Positions 8,629 to 19,724 of a DNA stretch of 64,000 nucleotides are shown in pieces. The position numbers were made by a program, and so were the translations under genes. Source of the DNA: VRUE01 sp963712595 (GTDB taxonomy: Bacteria; Actinomycetota; Thermoleophilia; Solirubrobacterales; 70-9). The stretch's first letter is position 1, and each line of letters opens with the position of its first letter. A model generated the notes under the pieces. That model ran no database searches and was not told the DNA's origin. It was given only the letters and a program-made list of their open reading frames with translations. The DNA is taken from positions 992,001 to 1,056,000 of the forward strand of contig CAVQIM010000001.1 of the NCBI GenBank assembly GCA_963712595.1. Direction: 5' to 3'.

Positions 8629-8666
8629 AGTGCCAGTCAGGCGCCGCAAACGGAAATAATGGGGCC

Positions 8667-9314
8667 ATGGCGGGCCAGGTGCCGAACGTCTGCGCAGGGC
8701 CGTTTGGCGCCTTTTACGACTTCTACATCGAGCGCCCGCGGCTCGTGCGCTCGATCGGCCGCCTCATCTGGGGCGTCGATTCCTCCGTCCTCTACACGAG
8801 CATGGAGCCGGTCGCGCGGGCCCCGGCCGGCGCGACGATCGTCGACGTGCCATGCGGGGGCGGCGTTGCCTTTCGCGCCCTGAGTCCCGAGCAGGACGTT
8901 CGATACCTGGCCGCGGACCTCTGCCCAAAGATGCTGCGACGGGCTGAACGCCGTGCCCAGGCGAGATCGCTGAAGCAGGTCGAGCTGCTCACCGCGGACA
9001 TGACGGAGCTCCCCTTCGCCGACAGAGAGGCCGATCTCTTCCTCTCCTACAGCGGCCTGCACATGGTCGGCGACCCGCAGAAGGCCGTCGCGGAGATGGC
9101 TCGCTGCCTCAAGCCGGGCGGCCGGCTGATCGGGACGACGTTCCTCGCGGACGGTCCGCGGCGAGCCCGCGCCCTCTTCAAGGCCGGCAGCTACCGCGGG
9201 CATCCGCTGCCCCCGCGTCGCGAGGACCTGCGCCGATGGCTCGCGGCGGCCGGCTTTGACGATCCGACGATCGGACCGCAAGCCGGCTTCGCCGTCTTCG
9301 AAGGCCGCAGGTGA
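8667..9314 (+). CDS. class I SAM-dependent methyltransferase
   Basis: About 215 residues of the UbiE/Methyltransf_11 type. Motif I is VDVPCGGGVAFRAL, followed by the acidic loop AADLCPKML and the post-I region LLTADMTELPFADREADL, then LKPGGRLIGTTF. Start set at ATG 8667; an earlier in-frame start near 8625 would overlap the stop of the preceding hydrolase. The substrate is unknown; relatives methylate quinones, lipids or small molecules. No clear operon link beyond the close spacing to the upstream gene. Confidence 0.82.
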   Translation: MAGQVPNVCAGPFGAFYDFYIERPRLVRSIGRLIWGVDSSVLYTSMEPVARAPAGATIVDVPCGGGVAFRALSPEQDVRYLAADLCPKMLRRAERRAQARSLKQVELLTADMTELPFADREADLFLSYSGLHMVGDPQKAVAEMARCLKPGGRLIGTTFLADGPRRARALFKAGSYRGHPLPPRREDLRRWLAAAGFDDPTIGPQAGFAVFEGRR

Positions 9315-9321
9315 GCGGCCG

Positions 9322-9750
9322 CTACTGGTTCTGCTCCGCCTGCGCCCGGATCCGCTCCTCCTGCTCGCGCAGCTCCGGCGTGAACTCCTCACCGAAGTCC
9401 TCTGCCTCGAAGATCTGACGGATTTCGATCTCCCCCGGCTCGTTGTGCGGGTTGGGGCAGCGCTTGATCCACTCCACCGCCTCCTCGAAGGAGCCCACCT
9501 GCATCAGCCAGTAGCCGGCGATCAGCTCCTTGGTCTCGGCGAAGGGGCCGTCGATCACGGTCCGCTCGCCCTCTCCGCCGAAGCCGACCCGTGCGCCCTT
9601 CGAGGTCGGATGCAGTCCCTCCCCTGCGAGCAGCACCCCGGCCTTGACCATCTCCTCGTTGAACTCGCCCATCGCGGCGAGCAGCTCCTCGCTCGGCATC
9701 ACGCCGGCCTCGGAGTCTTTGGTCGCCTTGACAATCGCCATCACTCTCAT
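9322..9750 (-). CDS. YCII-related / DGPF domain protein
   Basis: 142-residue protein with the family signature VIDGPFAETKELIAGYWLMQV and the usual N-terminal MRVMAIVKATKDSE strand. YCII-like proteins have a dimeric alpha+beta fold resembling muconolactone isomerase; several are encoded beside ECF sigma factors, but none lies nearby here. The C-terminal 25 residues are charged and probably helical. Convergent with the methyltransferase, with 7 bases between stops. Biochemical role unknown. Confidence 0.85.
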   Translation of the reverse strand: MRVMAIVKATKDSEAGVMPSEELLAAMGEFNEEMVKAGVLLAGEGLHPTSKGARVGFGGEGERTVIDGPFAETKELIAGYWLMQVGSFEEAVEWIKRCPNPHNEPGEIEIRQIFEAEDFGEEFTPELREQEERIRAQAEQNQ

Positions 9751-9923
9751 CTCGCTGTCCTTTCGGGTCGTCTTCGCGGAAGCTCGGTGTCTGCCCGATA
9801 TTCCCGCCTCTACCCCTTACGACGAACGACGATCGCCGAAATCGACACCGGCTTGCCATGGATGTCGATCCAGGGCACGATCAGGCATGGGCGGGCTCAG
9901 CGTCGATCTGCGAGCCTGCCGCG

Positions 9924-10712
9924 GTGACGCTACTGGCGGCGAAGATCCTCCTCGCCCCGCTCTGCGTGGTCGCCGTGTCCCTGGCCGGCCGCCGCTGGGG
10001 AGTGGCCGTCGCCGGCGTGCTCGGGGGGCTACCCGTCGTCGCCGGCCCGATCCTGCTGGTCGAGACCCTCCTGCACGGCCGCGGCTTCGGTGCCGACGCT
10101 GCCGCCGGCACCCTTCTCGGACTAGCAGCCCTCACCTCCTTCGTGGTCGTCTACGGCCGGGTCGCGGCGGCGGCCGGACCGACCCGGAGCGTGCTCTGCG
10201 GCTGGACGGCGTTCCTGCTCGGCGTCGCCGTCCTGAGCTCGGTCCAGCCGCCGCCGGCGCTGTCGCTGACCCTGGTCGGCGCCTGCTTCGCGCTCGGCCT
10301 GAGGCTGTTGCCGCCCGCCCCCTCGCCCCCGCTGGCTGCTGTCGCCGCACCGCCCTGGTGGGACCTCCCCGCCCGCGCCCTTGCCGCGCTCGTGCTCGTG
10401 CTCGTGCTGACCGCCGTCTCGGGCGCTCTCGGCCCCCACCTCAGCGGCCTGCTGGCACCGTTCCCGATCATCACCAGCGTCCTCGCCGTCTTCACCCACG
10501 CCCACGGTGGCGTCGCCCAGGTAGGCGTCTTGCTGCGCAACTTCCTCTTCGGCTTCTACGGCTTCGCCGCCTTCTGCTTCACGCTTGCGATCACCTTGCC
10601 CACGCTTGCCACCGCCGCCGCCTTCAGCCTCGCAACCGCGGCGGCGCTCGCCGTGCAGGGGACGACTTTTCTCCTGCGCTCGCGCCTTCTGCTCGCCCCC
10701 TCAACCTCCTAA
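9924..10712 (+). CDS. polytopic membrane protein with internal repeat
   Basis: About 262 residues, almost entirely hydrophobic, with roughly nine membrane segments. Two halves look related: LGGLPVVAGPILLVETLLHG near the N-terminus and LAPFPIITSVLAVFTHAHGG near residue 190, each followed by a small-residue helix. This suggests an ancient duplication as in many transporters. Start uncertain: GTG 9924 puts the first membrane helix at the N-terminus; ATG 9858 would add 22 polar residues. No transporter family is recognised, so no substrate is proposed. Confidence 0.7.
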   Translation: MTLLAAKILLAPLCVVAVSLAGRRWGVAVAGVLGGLPVVAGPILLVETLLHGRGFGADAAAGTLLGLAALTSFVVVYGRVAAAAGPTRSVLCGWTAFLLGVAVLSSVQPPPALSLTLVGACFALGLRLLPPAPSPPLAAVAAPPWWDLPARALAALVLVLVLTAVSGALGPHLSGLLAPFPIITSVLAVFTHAHGGVAQVGVLLRNFLFGFYGFAAFCFTLAITLPTLATAAAFSLATAAALAVQGTTFLLRSRLLLAPSTS

Positions 10713-10755
10713 GCAAGGCCTCCTAAAGCAGCTCGCGAGATCGAAAGAACGATCC

Positions 10756-11741
10756 CTAACGCGGCCCGTCGGTATGCACGAACAGCACCGGGTCGCCGAG
10801 GCGGCCCTCCGCCTGCAGCGCCAGCAGGCCGGCCATCGCCTTCGCGGTGTAGACAGGATCGAGCGAGAGCCGCTCCTCGGCGGCGAGAGCGGTGGCGCGC
10901 GTGGCGGCCTCAGTGGGATGGCCGTAGCCCGCTCCGATCTGGTCGCGGGTCAGATCGAGCATGTCCGACTCGAGCTGGAGCCGGACGAGGCGCGCCCCAC
11001 GTCGCTCCAGCAGCGCGGCGGTGCGCCGCGCGTGGCGGGCGAATACCGGGGCGTCGAGGCGAAGCTGATCGTTGACCACCACCCCGACGACGCGGGTGCG
11101 CAAGCCGGCGAGCTGGAAACCGAGGGCCAGGCCGGCCGCGGTGCCGCCGGTGCCAACCGGGACGACGACGTGCGCCGGCTCGGGCAGCGAGCCGTCCTCG
11201 ACCTGGGCGGCGATCTCCAGCGCCGCCTCGACATAGCCGAGCGCTCCCACCGGCGAGGAACCGCCCGCCGGCAGCAGGTACGGCGGGCGCCCACCGCGGG
11301 CGTTGCGGGCGAGCAGCCACGGCAACATCGCCACGGTGCGCCACTTCGTGTGGGTGCGGTAGATGCGCGCGCCCGAGGCATCGAGCCGGGCGAGCTGAGC
11401 CCTGACGTGGGCGTCGATCGGCTGGTCGACAAGCGCGAGCGCGGTCTCGAGGCCGTGTTCGCGGCCGTAGAGCGCGGTCGCGAGCCCCCAATTCGTGCCG
11501 AGCCCGCCGAAGGTGAGGATCGAGCGGCGGCCGCGGCGCTGGGCATCGGGGATCAGCCACTCGAGCTTGCGCACCTTGTTGCCGCCCCAGCCGCCCGAGC
11601 CGAAGCTGCCGTCTTCCTTCACCCAGACGCCGAGACCGCCCAGCTCGCGGACGGGCGTCGGCCGCTCGGACAGCACGAGATGGGGAAGGGTCTCGGCCAG
11701 GGCCGGGAAGCGCTCATGCAGATGGGGGGTCGAACGATCGG

Positions 11742-11745
<4 letters not shown>
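10756..11745 (-). CDS. PLP-dependent D-cysteine desulfhydrase / ACC deaminase-like enzyme
   Basis: 329-residue fold-type II PLP enzyme. Seen: GGNKVRKLEWL with the Schiff-base lysine, the FGGLGTNWGLA substrate loop where D-cysteine desulfhydrases have a G-x-x-x-S/T-N-H-like loop, and the phosphate-binding VPVGTGGTAAGLALG. The GTG start at 11745 overlaps the TGA stop of the UvrA-like gene in the sequence GTGA, so translation is coupled. It is the last gene of the AraC, VOC, UvrA-like, PLP operon. D-amino acid or ACC breakdown is plausible; the exact substrate is not determined. Confidence 0.84.
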
Positions 11746-14123
<2,378 letters not shown>

Positions 14124-14128
14124 CAGTC

Positions 14129-14536
14129 CTACGCGGCGGGCGGCTGGTCGACGCGCACCAGATTGCCGGACGGGTCCCGCACGGCACAGTCCCGCGTGCC
14201 CCACGGCTGGTCGGTCGGCTCCTGCACGATCTCGGCATCCGAGGCGCGCAGCTTCTCGAAGGTGGCGTCGAGGTCGTCGGTGTGGAAGTGGACGCCGTTC
14301 AGTGCGCCCTTGGCGACGAGGGCAGCGAGCGCGTCGCCGTCGGCGGGGCTGCCGTTCAAGTAGTTCGTGAGGACGATCGCGACGCCAGGCTGGGAGGCGG
14401 CCCCGACGGTGATCCAGCGGAAGTCTCCTTTGGCGACGTCGTTGCGCAGCTCGAGGCCGAGCGTGTCGCGGTAGAAGGCAAGGGCGAGGTCGGGGTCATG
14501 GACTAGGACGAAGCATTGGGAGAGCGTGAGGTTCAT
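14129..14536 (-). CDS. VOC family (glyoxalase/bleomycin resistance) protein
   Basis: 135 residues containing a beta-alpha-beta-beta-beta pair: FVLVHDPDLALAFYRDTLGLEL and later FHTDDLDATFEKLRAS with the C-terminal DPSGNLVRVDQP. The fold holds a metal or binds drugs stoichiometrically. Its ATG overlaps the stop of the AraC regulator by ATGA, so it is the first structural gene of that operon. With the UvrA-like protein downstream, a drug- or electrophile-tolerance operon is possible (inference). Confidence 0.87.
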   Translation of the reverse strand: MNLTLSQCFVLVHDPDLALAFYRDTLGLELRNDVAKGDFRWITVGAASQPGVAIVLTNYLNGSPADGDALAALVAKGALNGVHFHTDDLDATFEKLRASDAEIVQEPTDQPWGTRDCAVRDPSGNLVRVDQPPAA

Positions 14537-14988
14537 GCCCCCAAGGCTAGGGAGCCAGGGCCACGGACGTTTCTCCGATCCTGCTCGGTTTGCGGGCTCG
14601 GGCGGGTGAGATCCTTGGCGATGCAGCCCGGCACGCTCGCGAGCCCGCCGTGGTCACGGGCCCGATAGGCCGTCGGCGTCTCGCCCACCAGCTGGGTGAA
14701 ACGGGCGCTGAACGAGCCGAGCGACGTGCACCCGACCGCCGTGCAGACCTCGCTGACCGACAGGTCGCCGCGGCGCAGCAGCGCCTTCGCCCGCTCGACT
14801 CGCCGCGTCATCAGATAGGCGTAGGGCGTCTCCCCGTACGCCGCGCGGAACTGCCGCGAGAAGTGCGCGGTCGACATCAACGCAGCCCGGGCGAGCGCGG
14901 CAACGTCGAGTGGCCGCGCGTACTCCCGGTCGATCAGATCCCGGGCGCGGCGCAGGTGCGCGAGGTTGGCGAGCTCCTCCGGCGTCAC
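14533..14988 (-). CDS. AraC family transcriptional regulator
   Basis: 151-residue regulator consisting mainly of the DNA-binding domain: two helix-turn-helix units, LDVAALARAALMSTAHFSRQF and LSVSEVCTAVGCTSLGSFSARF, with the family tail GETPTAYRAR. There is no separate N-terminal sensor domain; the C-terminal extension of about 45 residues is low in recognisable features. It overlaps the VOC gene by four bases (ATGA) and heads the operon, so it probably controls it. Confidence 0.88.
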   Translation of the reverse strand: MTPEELANLAHLRRARDLIDREYARPLDVAALARAALMSTAHFSRQFRAAYGETPYAYLMTRRVERAKALLRRGDLSVSEVCTAVGCTSLGSFSARFTQLVGETPTAYRARDHGGLASVPGCIAKDLTRPSPQTEQDRRNVRGPGSLALGA

Positions 14989-15103
14989 GATGCGAGCGTA
15001 GCGGTGCCTACCTTCACTGCTTCGGGCGCTGCTACGCGGCCATTGCGCACAGGTGCTCGCCTTCCCCGGCTGGGCCGCCCCAGCAGCACCATGGTGCCTC
15101 TAG

Positions 15104-16072
15104 CTATGGGTTGCCGCAGTTGCCACAGCGGGGGGTGCCAACCCGGCGATCCTCGTGGCAACTCGAGCAGCTGGCGATCACCGCTCGCCCGCACCCCTCG
15201 CAGTGCGGCTTGTCGCGAAGGGGGAACCCGCAGAAGGGACACTCTCCGCGACGAACCCGCCGTGCCGGGACTCGTTTTGCGAGGAAGCGCTGCAGGGCGA
15301 CGAATGCAACCAGGGTTACGGCTATTCCAGCGATCGAGATCGCCAGAGGCCCGACCTCGGCGAACTCGATGTAGTTGTCGGTGTAGTCCGCTGCCATGAC
15401 GACGGCGAGAACCGCGGTGGCCCCGATCCAGGCGAGCGCGGCAGGGAGATAGCGGGAGTTCCGGGACCGCAGGCGGATGAGCAGCCAGTAGGCGGTCGCG
15501 AGCATCAAGATCAGCAAGACCAGGCGCAGGAGGAAGACGATCCGGTCGTGATCGGCGCGATCCTCGTCTGCCTGCTCCGCGGCACGCTGCCGCAGCTCGC
15601 TCAGCCGCTGCTGCGCCTCCACCGCGCCCGGACGAGTCTGGGCCTCGATCTTGACGGCGCCTTCCAGCTCTCTCGACGCAGACGCGAGACCGGCCTGAGC
15701 GGACTCGTACTCCACCCGCAGCCCAGCCGACGGTTCATTGGCGTCCAGAGCCGTTCGGTAGGCCTCGCGGCGGAGCTCCAACCGGCGGGTGGCCGCCCGC
15801 CGATCCCGCCGATCCCTTTCGACCGAGCGAATCGCCTGCCGGTGCTCTTGGATCGCCGAGAATTCCTCCGCGCCGATGAGCTTCTGGGCCGGCACATAGG
15901 CAATCGAGTCGCTCTTGGCAACCTCGTCGAGCTTGAAGTAGCCCCAGATGGCGCCAATGGCGATGAAGACCGCGAGGACGAGGGCAAGGACCTTCTCGGC
16001 GGTGCTCGTCTCGATCTCCCCGTCCCCCACACGGCTACCGGCGGGCCGGAATCTGCTGCTGCGCTCGCTCAT
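15104..16072 (-). CDS. membrane protein with coiled coil and C-terminal double zinc ribbon
   Basis: 322 residues, not assigned to a known family. Order of elements: a helix at about residues 25-47 (VLALVLAVFIAIGAIWGYF), a long Arg/Glu/Ala-rich coiled-coil region (about 70-175), three more membrane helices (about 180-265), then a cytosolic tail with CPFCGF...CEGCGR and CSSCH...CGNCG, two zinc ribbons. Its GTG/ATG region overlaps the stop of the XRE regulator by four bases (ATGA), so both are cotranscribed and probably controlled by the tandem operators at 16408-16443. Possible envelope stress or secretion role; not determined. Confidence 0.72.
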   Translation of the reverse strand: MSERSSRFRPAGSRVGDGEIETSTAEKVLALVLAVFIAIGAIWGYFKLDEVAKSDSIAYVPAQKLIGAEEFSAIQEHRQAIRSVERDRRDRRAATRRLELRREAYRTALDANEPSAGLRVEYESAQAGLASASRELEGAVKIEAQTRPGAVEAQQRLSELRQRAAEQADEDRADHDRIVFLLRLVLLILMLATAYWLLIRLRSRNSRYLPAALAWIGATAVLAVVMAADYTDNYIEFAEVGPLAISIAGIAVTLVAFVALQRFLAKRVPARRVRRGECPFCGFPLRDKPHCEGCGRAVIASCSSCHEDRRVGTPRCGNCGNP

Positions 16073-16410
16073 CCTGTCTTTCCTCCTTTGCCGCCGTGAG
16101 GCGGATTCGTTCTGGGGCGAAGCTCGATAACCAGCTCGCTGTCGAGGGCCGCGGCAATGCGCGCCAGGGTGTCGATCCGCGGCGGCCGCGCGCCGCGCTC
16201 CACCCGGGCGATCGCGGACTGCGTCGTCCCGCAGAGCTCAGCCAGTTCACGCTGGGAGACGCCCCAGGCTTTCCGCCTCTCGGCGACCAGCTCCGCAATC
16301 AGGCCGAACAGCTCTAGATCGTCGGGGTTGGACGCACCGCCCACAGCCTCGCGAAGAGACGCGATGCGGTCGTCCAGCCGACGAGAAGATTTTGGGCCCC
16401 GCTTTGCCAT
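16069..16410 (-). CDS. XRE (HigA-like) transcriptional regulator
   Basis: 113 residues. The helix-turn-helix lies at about 45-100: RRKAWGVSQRELAELCGTTQ followed by SAIARVERGARPPRIDTLARIAAALD. The size and form resemble HigA-type antitoxins and small autorepressors, but the partner gene here is a membrane zinc-ribbon protein rather than a HigB toxin. The start codon sits inside a perfect 18-bp palindrome, and a second copy follows directly, which points to tight autorepression. Confidence 0.86.
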   Translation of the reverse strand: MAKRGPKSSRRLDDRIASLREAVGGASNPDDLELFGLIAELVAERRKAWGVSQRELAELCGTTQSAIARVERGARPPRIDTLARIAAALDSELVIELRPRTNPPHGGKGGKTG

Positions 16411-16443
16411 AGCAAGCTTGCTATGTATAGCAGCATTGCTATG
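16408..16443. promoter_or_regulatory. two head-to-tail palindromic operators over the XRE start codon
   Basis: Bases 16408-16425 are a perfect 18-bp palindrome with arms CATAGCAAG and CTTGCTATG; its left end is the complement of the regulator's ATG. Bases 16426-16443 repeat the same unit (TATAGCA, four bases, TTGCTATG), differing at four positions of 18. Consensus TAGCA-n4-TGCTA. Binding here would block both transcription and access to the start. Confidence 0.75.
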
Positions 16444-16499
16444 TGCTCAGCCTCAGCCTCAGCCTTGGCGCGAGTACGCGGCCCAGGGCCGCGACCGCG

Positions 16500-17096
16500 T
16501 CAACGAGCGATGACGGCGGCCGCGGCGGCCGGCGCCGCATAGGCGGCGGCGAGCGTCGCGACGGTCTCGTGGGCGTTGAGGCCGCTCGGGTTTGGGACCA
16601 CCCAAAGCTCCGCACCCGACCAGCGGTTCGCGCTGTCGAGCGTCTCCGGCTGCCGACCCAAAGCCGCGCCGCGCTCGCCGAACGCGGCGCGGAAAGCGGT
16701 GACGCCGGCGATCGCGACGACCGCAGGCCGGTGATCGGCGACGAACCGCTGCAGCCGCGCGCCGCCCTCGCGCAGCTCCTCGCCCGAGAGCTCGGAGGCG
16801 CGCGCGGTAGCCCGCCGCACGAGGTTGGTGATCCCGACGCCCCGCGCCACGAGATGCGCGCGATCGGCATCGGTCATCCCAGCGACCCGATCGACCTCGT
16901 AGTCGGTGATGCCGGCCGTGGCCAGCGCCGGGTAGAAGCGATTGGTGGGATGCGCGAAATGGGTCCCGACCGCTGCCGTCCACAGGCCCGGGTTGATGCC
17001 GACGAACAGCAGCCTGAGCCCCGGCCCGACGAGATCGTCGACCTCGCAGCCGCGGAACGCCTCCAACTCTGCACGCGTGAACCGCATGCCCGCCAT
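16500..17096 (-). CDS. mug: G/U mismatch-specific DNA glycosylase
   Basis: About 198 residues of the Mug/TDG uracil-DNA glycosylase family. Motif 1 is FVGINPGLWTA followed by HFAHPTNRFYPAL; motif 2 is VPNPSGLN. The family removes uracil, thymine or ethenocytosine opposite G, starting base excision repair. The catalytic Asn of GINPG is intact. Two in-frame ATGs, 17096 and 17087, are possible. It is divergent from the DHFR-like gene with 59 bases between. Confidence 0.88.
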   Translation of the reverse strand: MAGMRFTRAELEAFRGCEVDDLVGPGLRLLFVGINPGLWTAAVGTHFAHPTNRFYPALATAGITDYEVDRVAGMTDADRAHLVARGVGITNLVRRATARASELSGEELREGGARLQRFVADHRPAVVAIAGVTAFRAAFGERGAALGRQPETLDSANRWSGAELWVVPNPSGLNAHETVATLAAAYAAPAAAAAVIAR

Positions 17097-17155
17097 CCTG
17101 CCCAAGTCGGGTAGAGGAGGCTCAGAGAGAATCCCGCAACCGAAGGAGAATCGAG

Positions 17156-17689
17156 ATGGGAAGGCTGATCGCGACAACGCAAGCCACCGTCGACGGCGTC
17201 ATAGACCCCGTCGGCGAGTGGGTGCAGGCGGATGGGGACCACGGCGACTACTCGTTCGAGCATCAGGCGAGATCCAGCGGGCTGGTGCTGGGCCGCAAGA
17301 CCTACGAGGGCCTGGCGGGATACTGGCCGAGCCAGTCGGGCAAATGGGCGGACATGGTCAACCCGATTCCGAAGCACGTCGGATCCAACACCCTGTCCGG
17401 CGATCTCGAGTGGAACGCAATCCTGCTCGAGGGGGATCTCGAGGACTCGATCCCGAAGCTGAAGGAGGAGGTCGATGGTGACCTGTTCATGCACGGGAGC
17501 GGCGAGTTCGCCTACGCCCTCGCCGAGAAGGGCCTGATCGACGTGTACGAGGTCTACCTGAACCCGCTCGTCTGGGGCGAGGGAAACGCCCATGTGCTCG
17601 GCGACCGGGGAACCGTCCGGATGGAGCTCGACGACGTGAAGCGGTTCGACTCCGGAGTGGTCCTCCTCACCTACCTGCCGGCGCCTTGA
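17156..17689 (+). CDS. dihydrofolate reductase family protein (RibD C-terminal type)
   Basis: 177 residues. N-terminal MGRLIATTQATVDGVIDPVGEW and LVLGRKTYEGLAGYW are typical of the YyaP/RibD-C branch; the C-terminal HGSGEFAYALAEKGLIDVYEV and the NPLVWGEG strand complete the fold. These proteins are usually annotated as deaminase/reductase, with no proven substrate. GAAGGAG eight bases upstream of the ATG gives a strong ribosome site. A relative lies at 23256-23786. Confidence 0.88.
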   Translation: MGRLIATTQATVDGVIDPVGEWVQADGDHGDYSFEHQARSSGLVLGRKTYEGLAGYWPSQSGKWADMVNPIPKHVGSNTLSGDLEWNAILLEGDLEDSIPKLKEEVDGDLFMHGSGEFAYALAEKGLIDVYEVYLNPLVWGEGNAHVLGDRGTVRMELDDVKRFDSGVVLLTYLPAP

Positions 17690-17706
17690 GCGGACCCAGG
17701 GCCCGG

Positions 17707-18354
17707 TTACTGCTTTTCGGTGTCCCTGCCGGGGCCGCCGACCAGCTTGTCGCTCCCCGCGTCGCCCTTCAAGGTGTCGCGGCCGGGGCCGCCGAGCAGC
17801 TTGTCCGCCGCAGAACCGCCGCGGAGAATGTCGTCCCCGCGCCCGCCGTCGACCTTGTCGCTGTCCGCGCCGCCACTCAGCCTGTCGTTGAGGTTGCCGC
17901 CGACGATGGAGTCGGAGCCGAGTCCCCCGTCGAAGATGTTGATGTGACCCGGAGCTCCAATGAACTTGTCGTCGGAGAATTCGGTCGGATCGCTCACCGT
18001 GGAGACGGCGTGGATCTCGATCGGCCCCTGGCCGCCGCCGAGGCTATCGGGCAGCTGAGAGAAGTCGAAGAGGGTGGACACGGACGAAGAGGCCTCGATT
18101 CGCCTCAAGTCGCGGCAGAAGGCAGGTCCGTTGTCGACGGAAACGCCGCTGACGGTGATCTCGCCGTCGCTCGCACAGCGAGGGACGATTTTTCCCTCGC
18201 CGCCATTAACCGTGAGCACACCGTTGGTGAAGGTGCCAAAGGCATCTGCCCTCGCCGGCATCAGCACCGCGACTGCCAGCGCGAGCGTCGCGCCGACTAG
18301 CACCCAGCGGGATGACCCACCGAATCGAAGCCGAGGCGCTGCCATCGCTGCCAT
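17707..18354 (-). CDS. secreted RTX-type calcium-binding repeat protein
   Basis: 215 residues. An N-terminal signal peptide (RWVLVGATLALAVAVLMPARADA) is followed by a beta-rich region and, from about residue 140, successive GGxGxDxhx nonapeptide repeats: GGLGSDSIV, GGADSDKVD, GGRGDDILR, GGPGRDTLK, GDAGSDKLV. Such repeats fold into a calcium-stabilised parallel beta roll outside the cell. It ends soon after the last repeat, with no secretion signal domain recognised. Convergent with the DHFR-like gene with 17 bases between stops. Confidence 0.83.
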   Translation of the reverse strand: MAAMAAPRLRFGGSSRWVLVGATLALAVAVLMPARADAFGTFTNGVLTVNGGEGKIVPRCASDGEITVSGVSVDNGPAFCRDLRRIEASSSVSTLFDFSQLPDSLGGGQGPIEIHAVSTVSDPTEFSDDKFIGAPGHINIFDGGLGSDSIVGGNLNDRLSGGADSDKVDGGRGDDILRGGSAADKLLGGPGRDTLKGDAGSDKLVGGPGRDTEKQ

Positions 18355-18500
18355 TGGTGGAGTTTAGAGTCAGTGGTGAGATCGGTCGGCGCCCGACGAG
18401 GGCCAGCCACTCCCAGCCGCCTTCCGGCTCAAAAACGCAATCCGGCGACTAAGCGCTCGACGGGCGCCAGGCGCCGTCCTCGCGAGCCCGCCGGCCCGAC

Positions 18501-19724
18501 CTAGGTACTTGCAACGGACTGACTTCGGAGGGCTGGCTGCCCCTCGACGTGGAGGGCTAGCAGCCGCCGGAAGGTGCGGGAGTGGTCTCTGCGATGCGAC
18601 CAGCTGCCCGGTTTTGGTCTCAGGGAGGATTGCGCCAAGCGGATGAAGGTCTCTTGGGCCTCGAGTCGGGCGAGTCCAGCACCAACGCAGAAGTGAGGGC
18701 CAATGCCAAACGCGAGGTGGGACGCTCCGCTACGCGTGAGGTCCAGTCTGTCTGGATCGGGGCAGCGTGCCGGGTCGCGATTCGCCGCGCCGAGCACGAC
18801 GAGCGCCTGCTGCCCCTTTTCCACTTTGACGCCGCCGAGAACGAGATCGTTTCGAGCGACGCGGGAGGCAACCTGGACGGGGCTGTCATAGCGCAGGAGC
18901 TCGTCGACTGCTTGGAGGGAGTGCTCGGGATGCTGGGCGAGCCAGTCGAGCTGGTCGGGGCGCTCAAACAGCGCGAGCGTGCCGTTGCCGATCAGATTCG
19001 CGGTCGTCTCGTGACCAGCGGCGAGCAACAGCAGGCACATCGTGATGATCTCATCGGTCTCCAACGCGGTGCCGCCGTCGGGGGGATGGATCATCGCGCT
19101 CAACAAATCATTCCCGGGGTCGAGCGTTCGCTGCGCGACGATCGGGACGAGGAACAGCATCATCGTCATCGCCGCCGTGCTGATCGCCTCGCGCTCCGCG
19201 GGCGTGGGGTCGAGCTCGAGCGCCCGTGCGAGCGTCGGGGTCTCGGAGCTGAGGATTTCGGCGCCCTCGACGCCGACGTCGAACAGCTCCGCGATCACCG
19301 CCAGCGGGATCGGGTACGCGAGTTCGCTCATCAGCTCGATCGGCGCGCCTTCGACGAGCGGCGCGAGCGCGCTGTCGACGATCGCGGCAACGCGCCCTTG
19401 GATGCTCCGCACCGCCCGGGGGGTGAAGAAGCGGTTCACCGCGCTCCTCAGCCGCGTGTGGGCCGGTGGGTCGCTCGTCAGCAACGATTTGCCCAGCAGC
19501 GCTGCGTCCGGTCCAGATCCGTCCAGGGAGGCGAGAAACTGAGGGTTGTTGCCCGGGTCCGAGCTCCACTCCTGGCCACGCAAGACGGCGGCGGCGTGCT
19601 CATGGGAGAGGATCAGGTGCGCGCCGAGCGGTTCGTTCCACTGCACGGGCGCTTGCTCGCGCGCGGCCTGATAGGCGGGGTAGAGGTCCTCTGTTCCAAA
19701 CGGCCATGCCGTCCAGTCAGGCAT
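18501..19724 (-). CDS. cytochrome P450
   Basis: 407 residues, bacterial class I size. Seen: I-helix AGHETTANLIGNG, ExxR in VDELLRYDSP, and the heme loop HLAFGIGPHFCVGAGLARLE with the proximal Cys. It hydroxylates or otherwise oxidises an unknown substrate and needs a ferredoxin partner, not encoded nearby. Its start overlaps the 3' end of the ABC1 kinase gene by 8 bases, so the two are probably cotranscribed from the promoter at about 21.18 kb. Confidence 0.92.
   Translation of the reverse strand: MPDWTAWPFGTEDLYPAYQAAREQAPVQWNEPLGAHLILSHEHAAAVLRGQEWSSDPGNNPQFLASLDGSGPDAALLGKSLLTSDPPAHTRLRSAVNRFFTPRAVRSIQGRVAAIVDSALAPLVEGAPIELMSELAYPIPLAVIAELFDVGVEGAEILSSETPTLARALELDPTPAEREAISTAAMTMMLFLVPIVAQRTLDPGNDLLSAMIHPPDGGTALETDEIITMCLLLLAAGHETTANLIGNGTLALFERPDQLDWLAQHPEHSLQAVDELLRYDSPVQVASRVARNDLVLGGVKVEKGQQALVVLGAANRDPARCPDPDRLDLTRSGASHLAFGIGPHFCVGAGLARLEAQETFIRLAQSSLRPKPGSWSHRRDHSRTFRRLLALHVEGQPALRSQSVAST

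Noticed and set aside
9530..10726. A 398-codon plus-strand frame over the YCII gene and membrane protein
   Set aside because: Arg/Pro/Ala-rich shadow of high-GC coding DNA, without any motif; the overlapping frames encode recognisable proteins.
18501..18660. Frameshift at the C-terminus of the P450
   Set aside because: The tail after the heme loop differs from typical P450s but keeps the DHSRTFRRLLALHVE end in the same frame, so no shift is needed.
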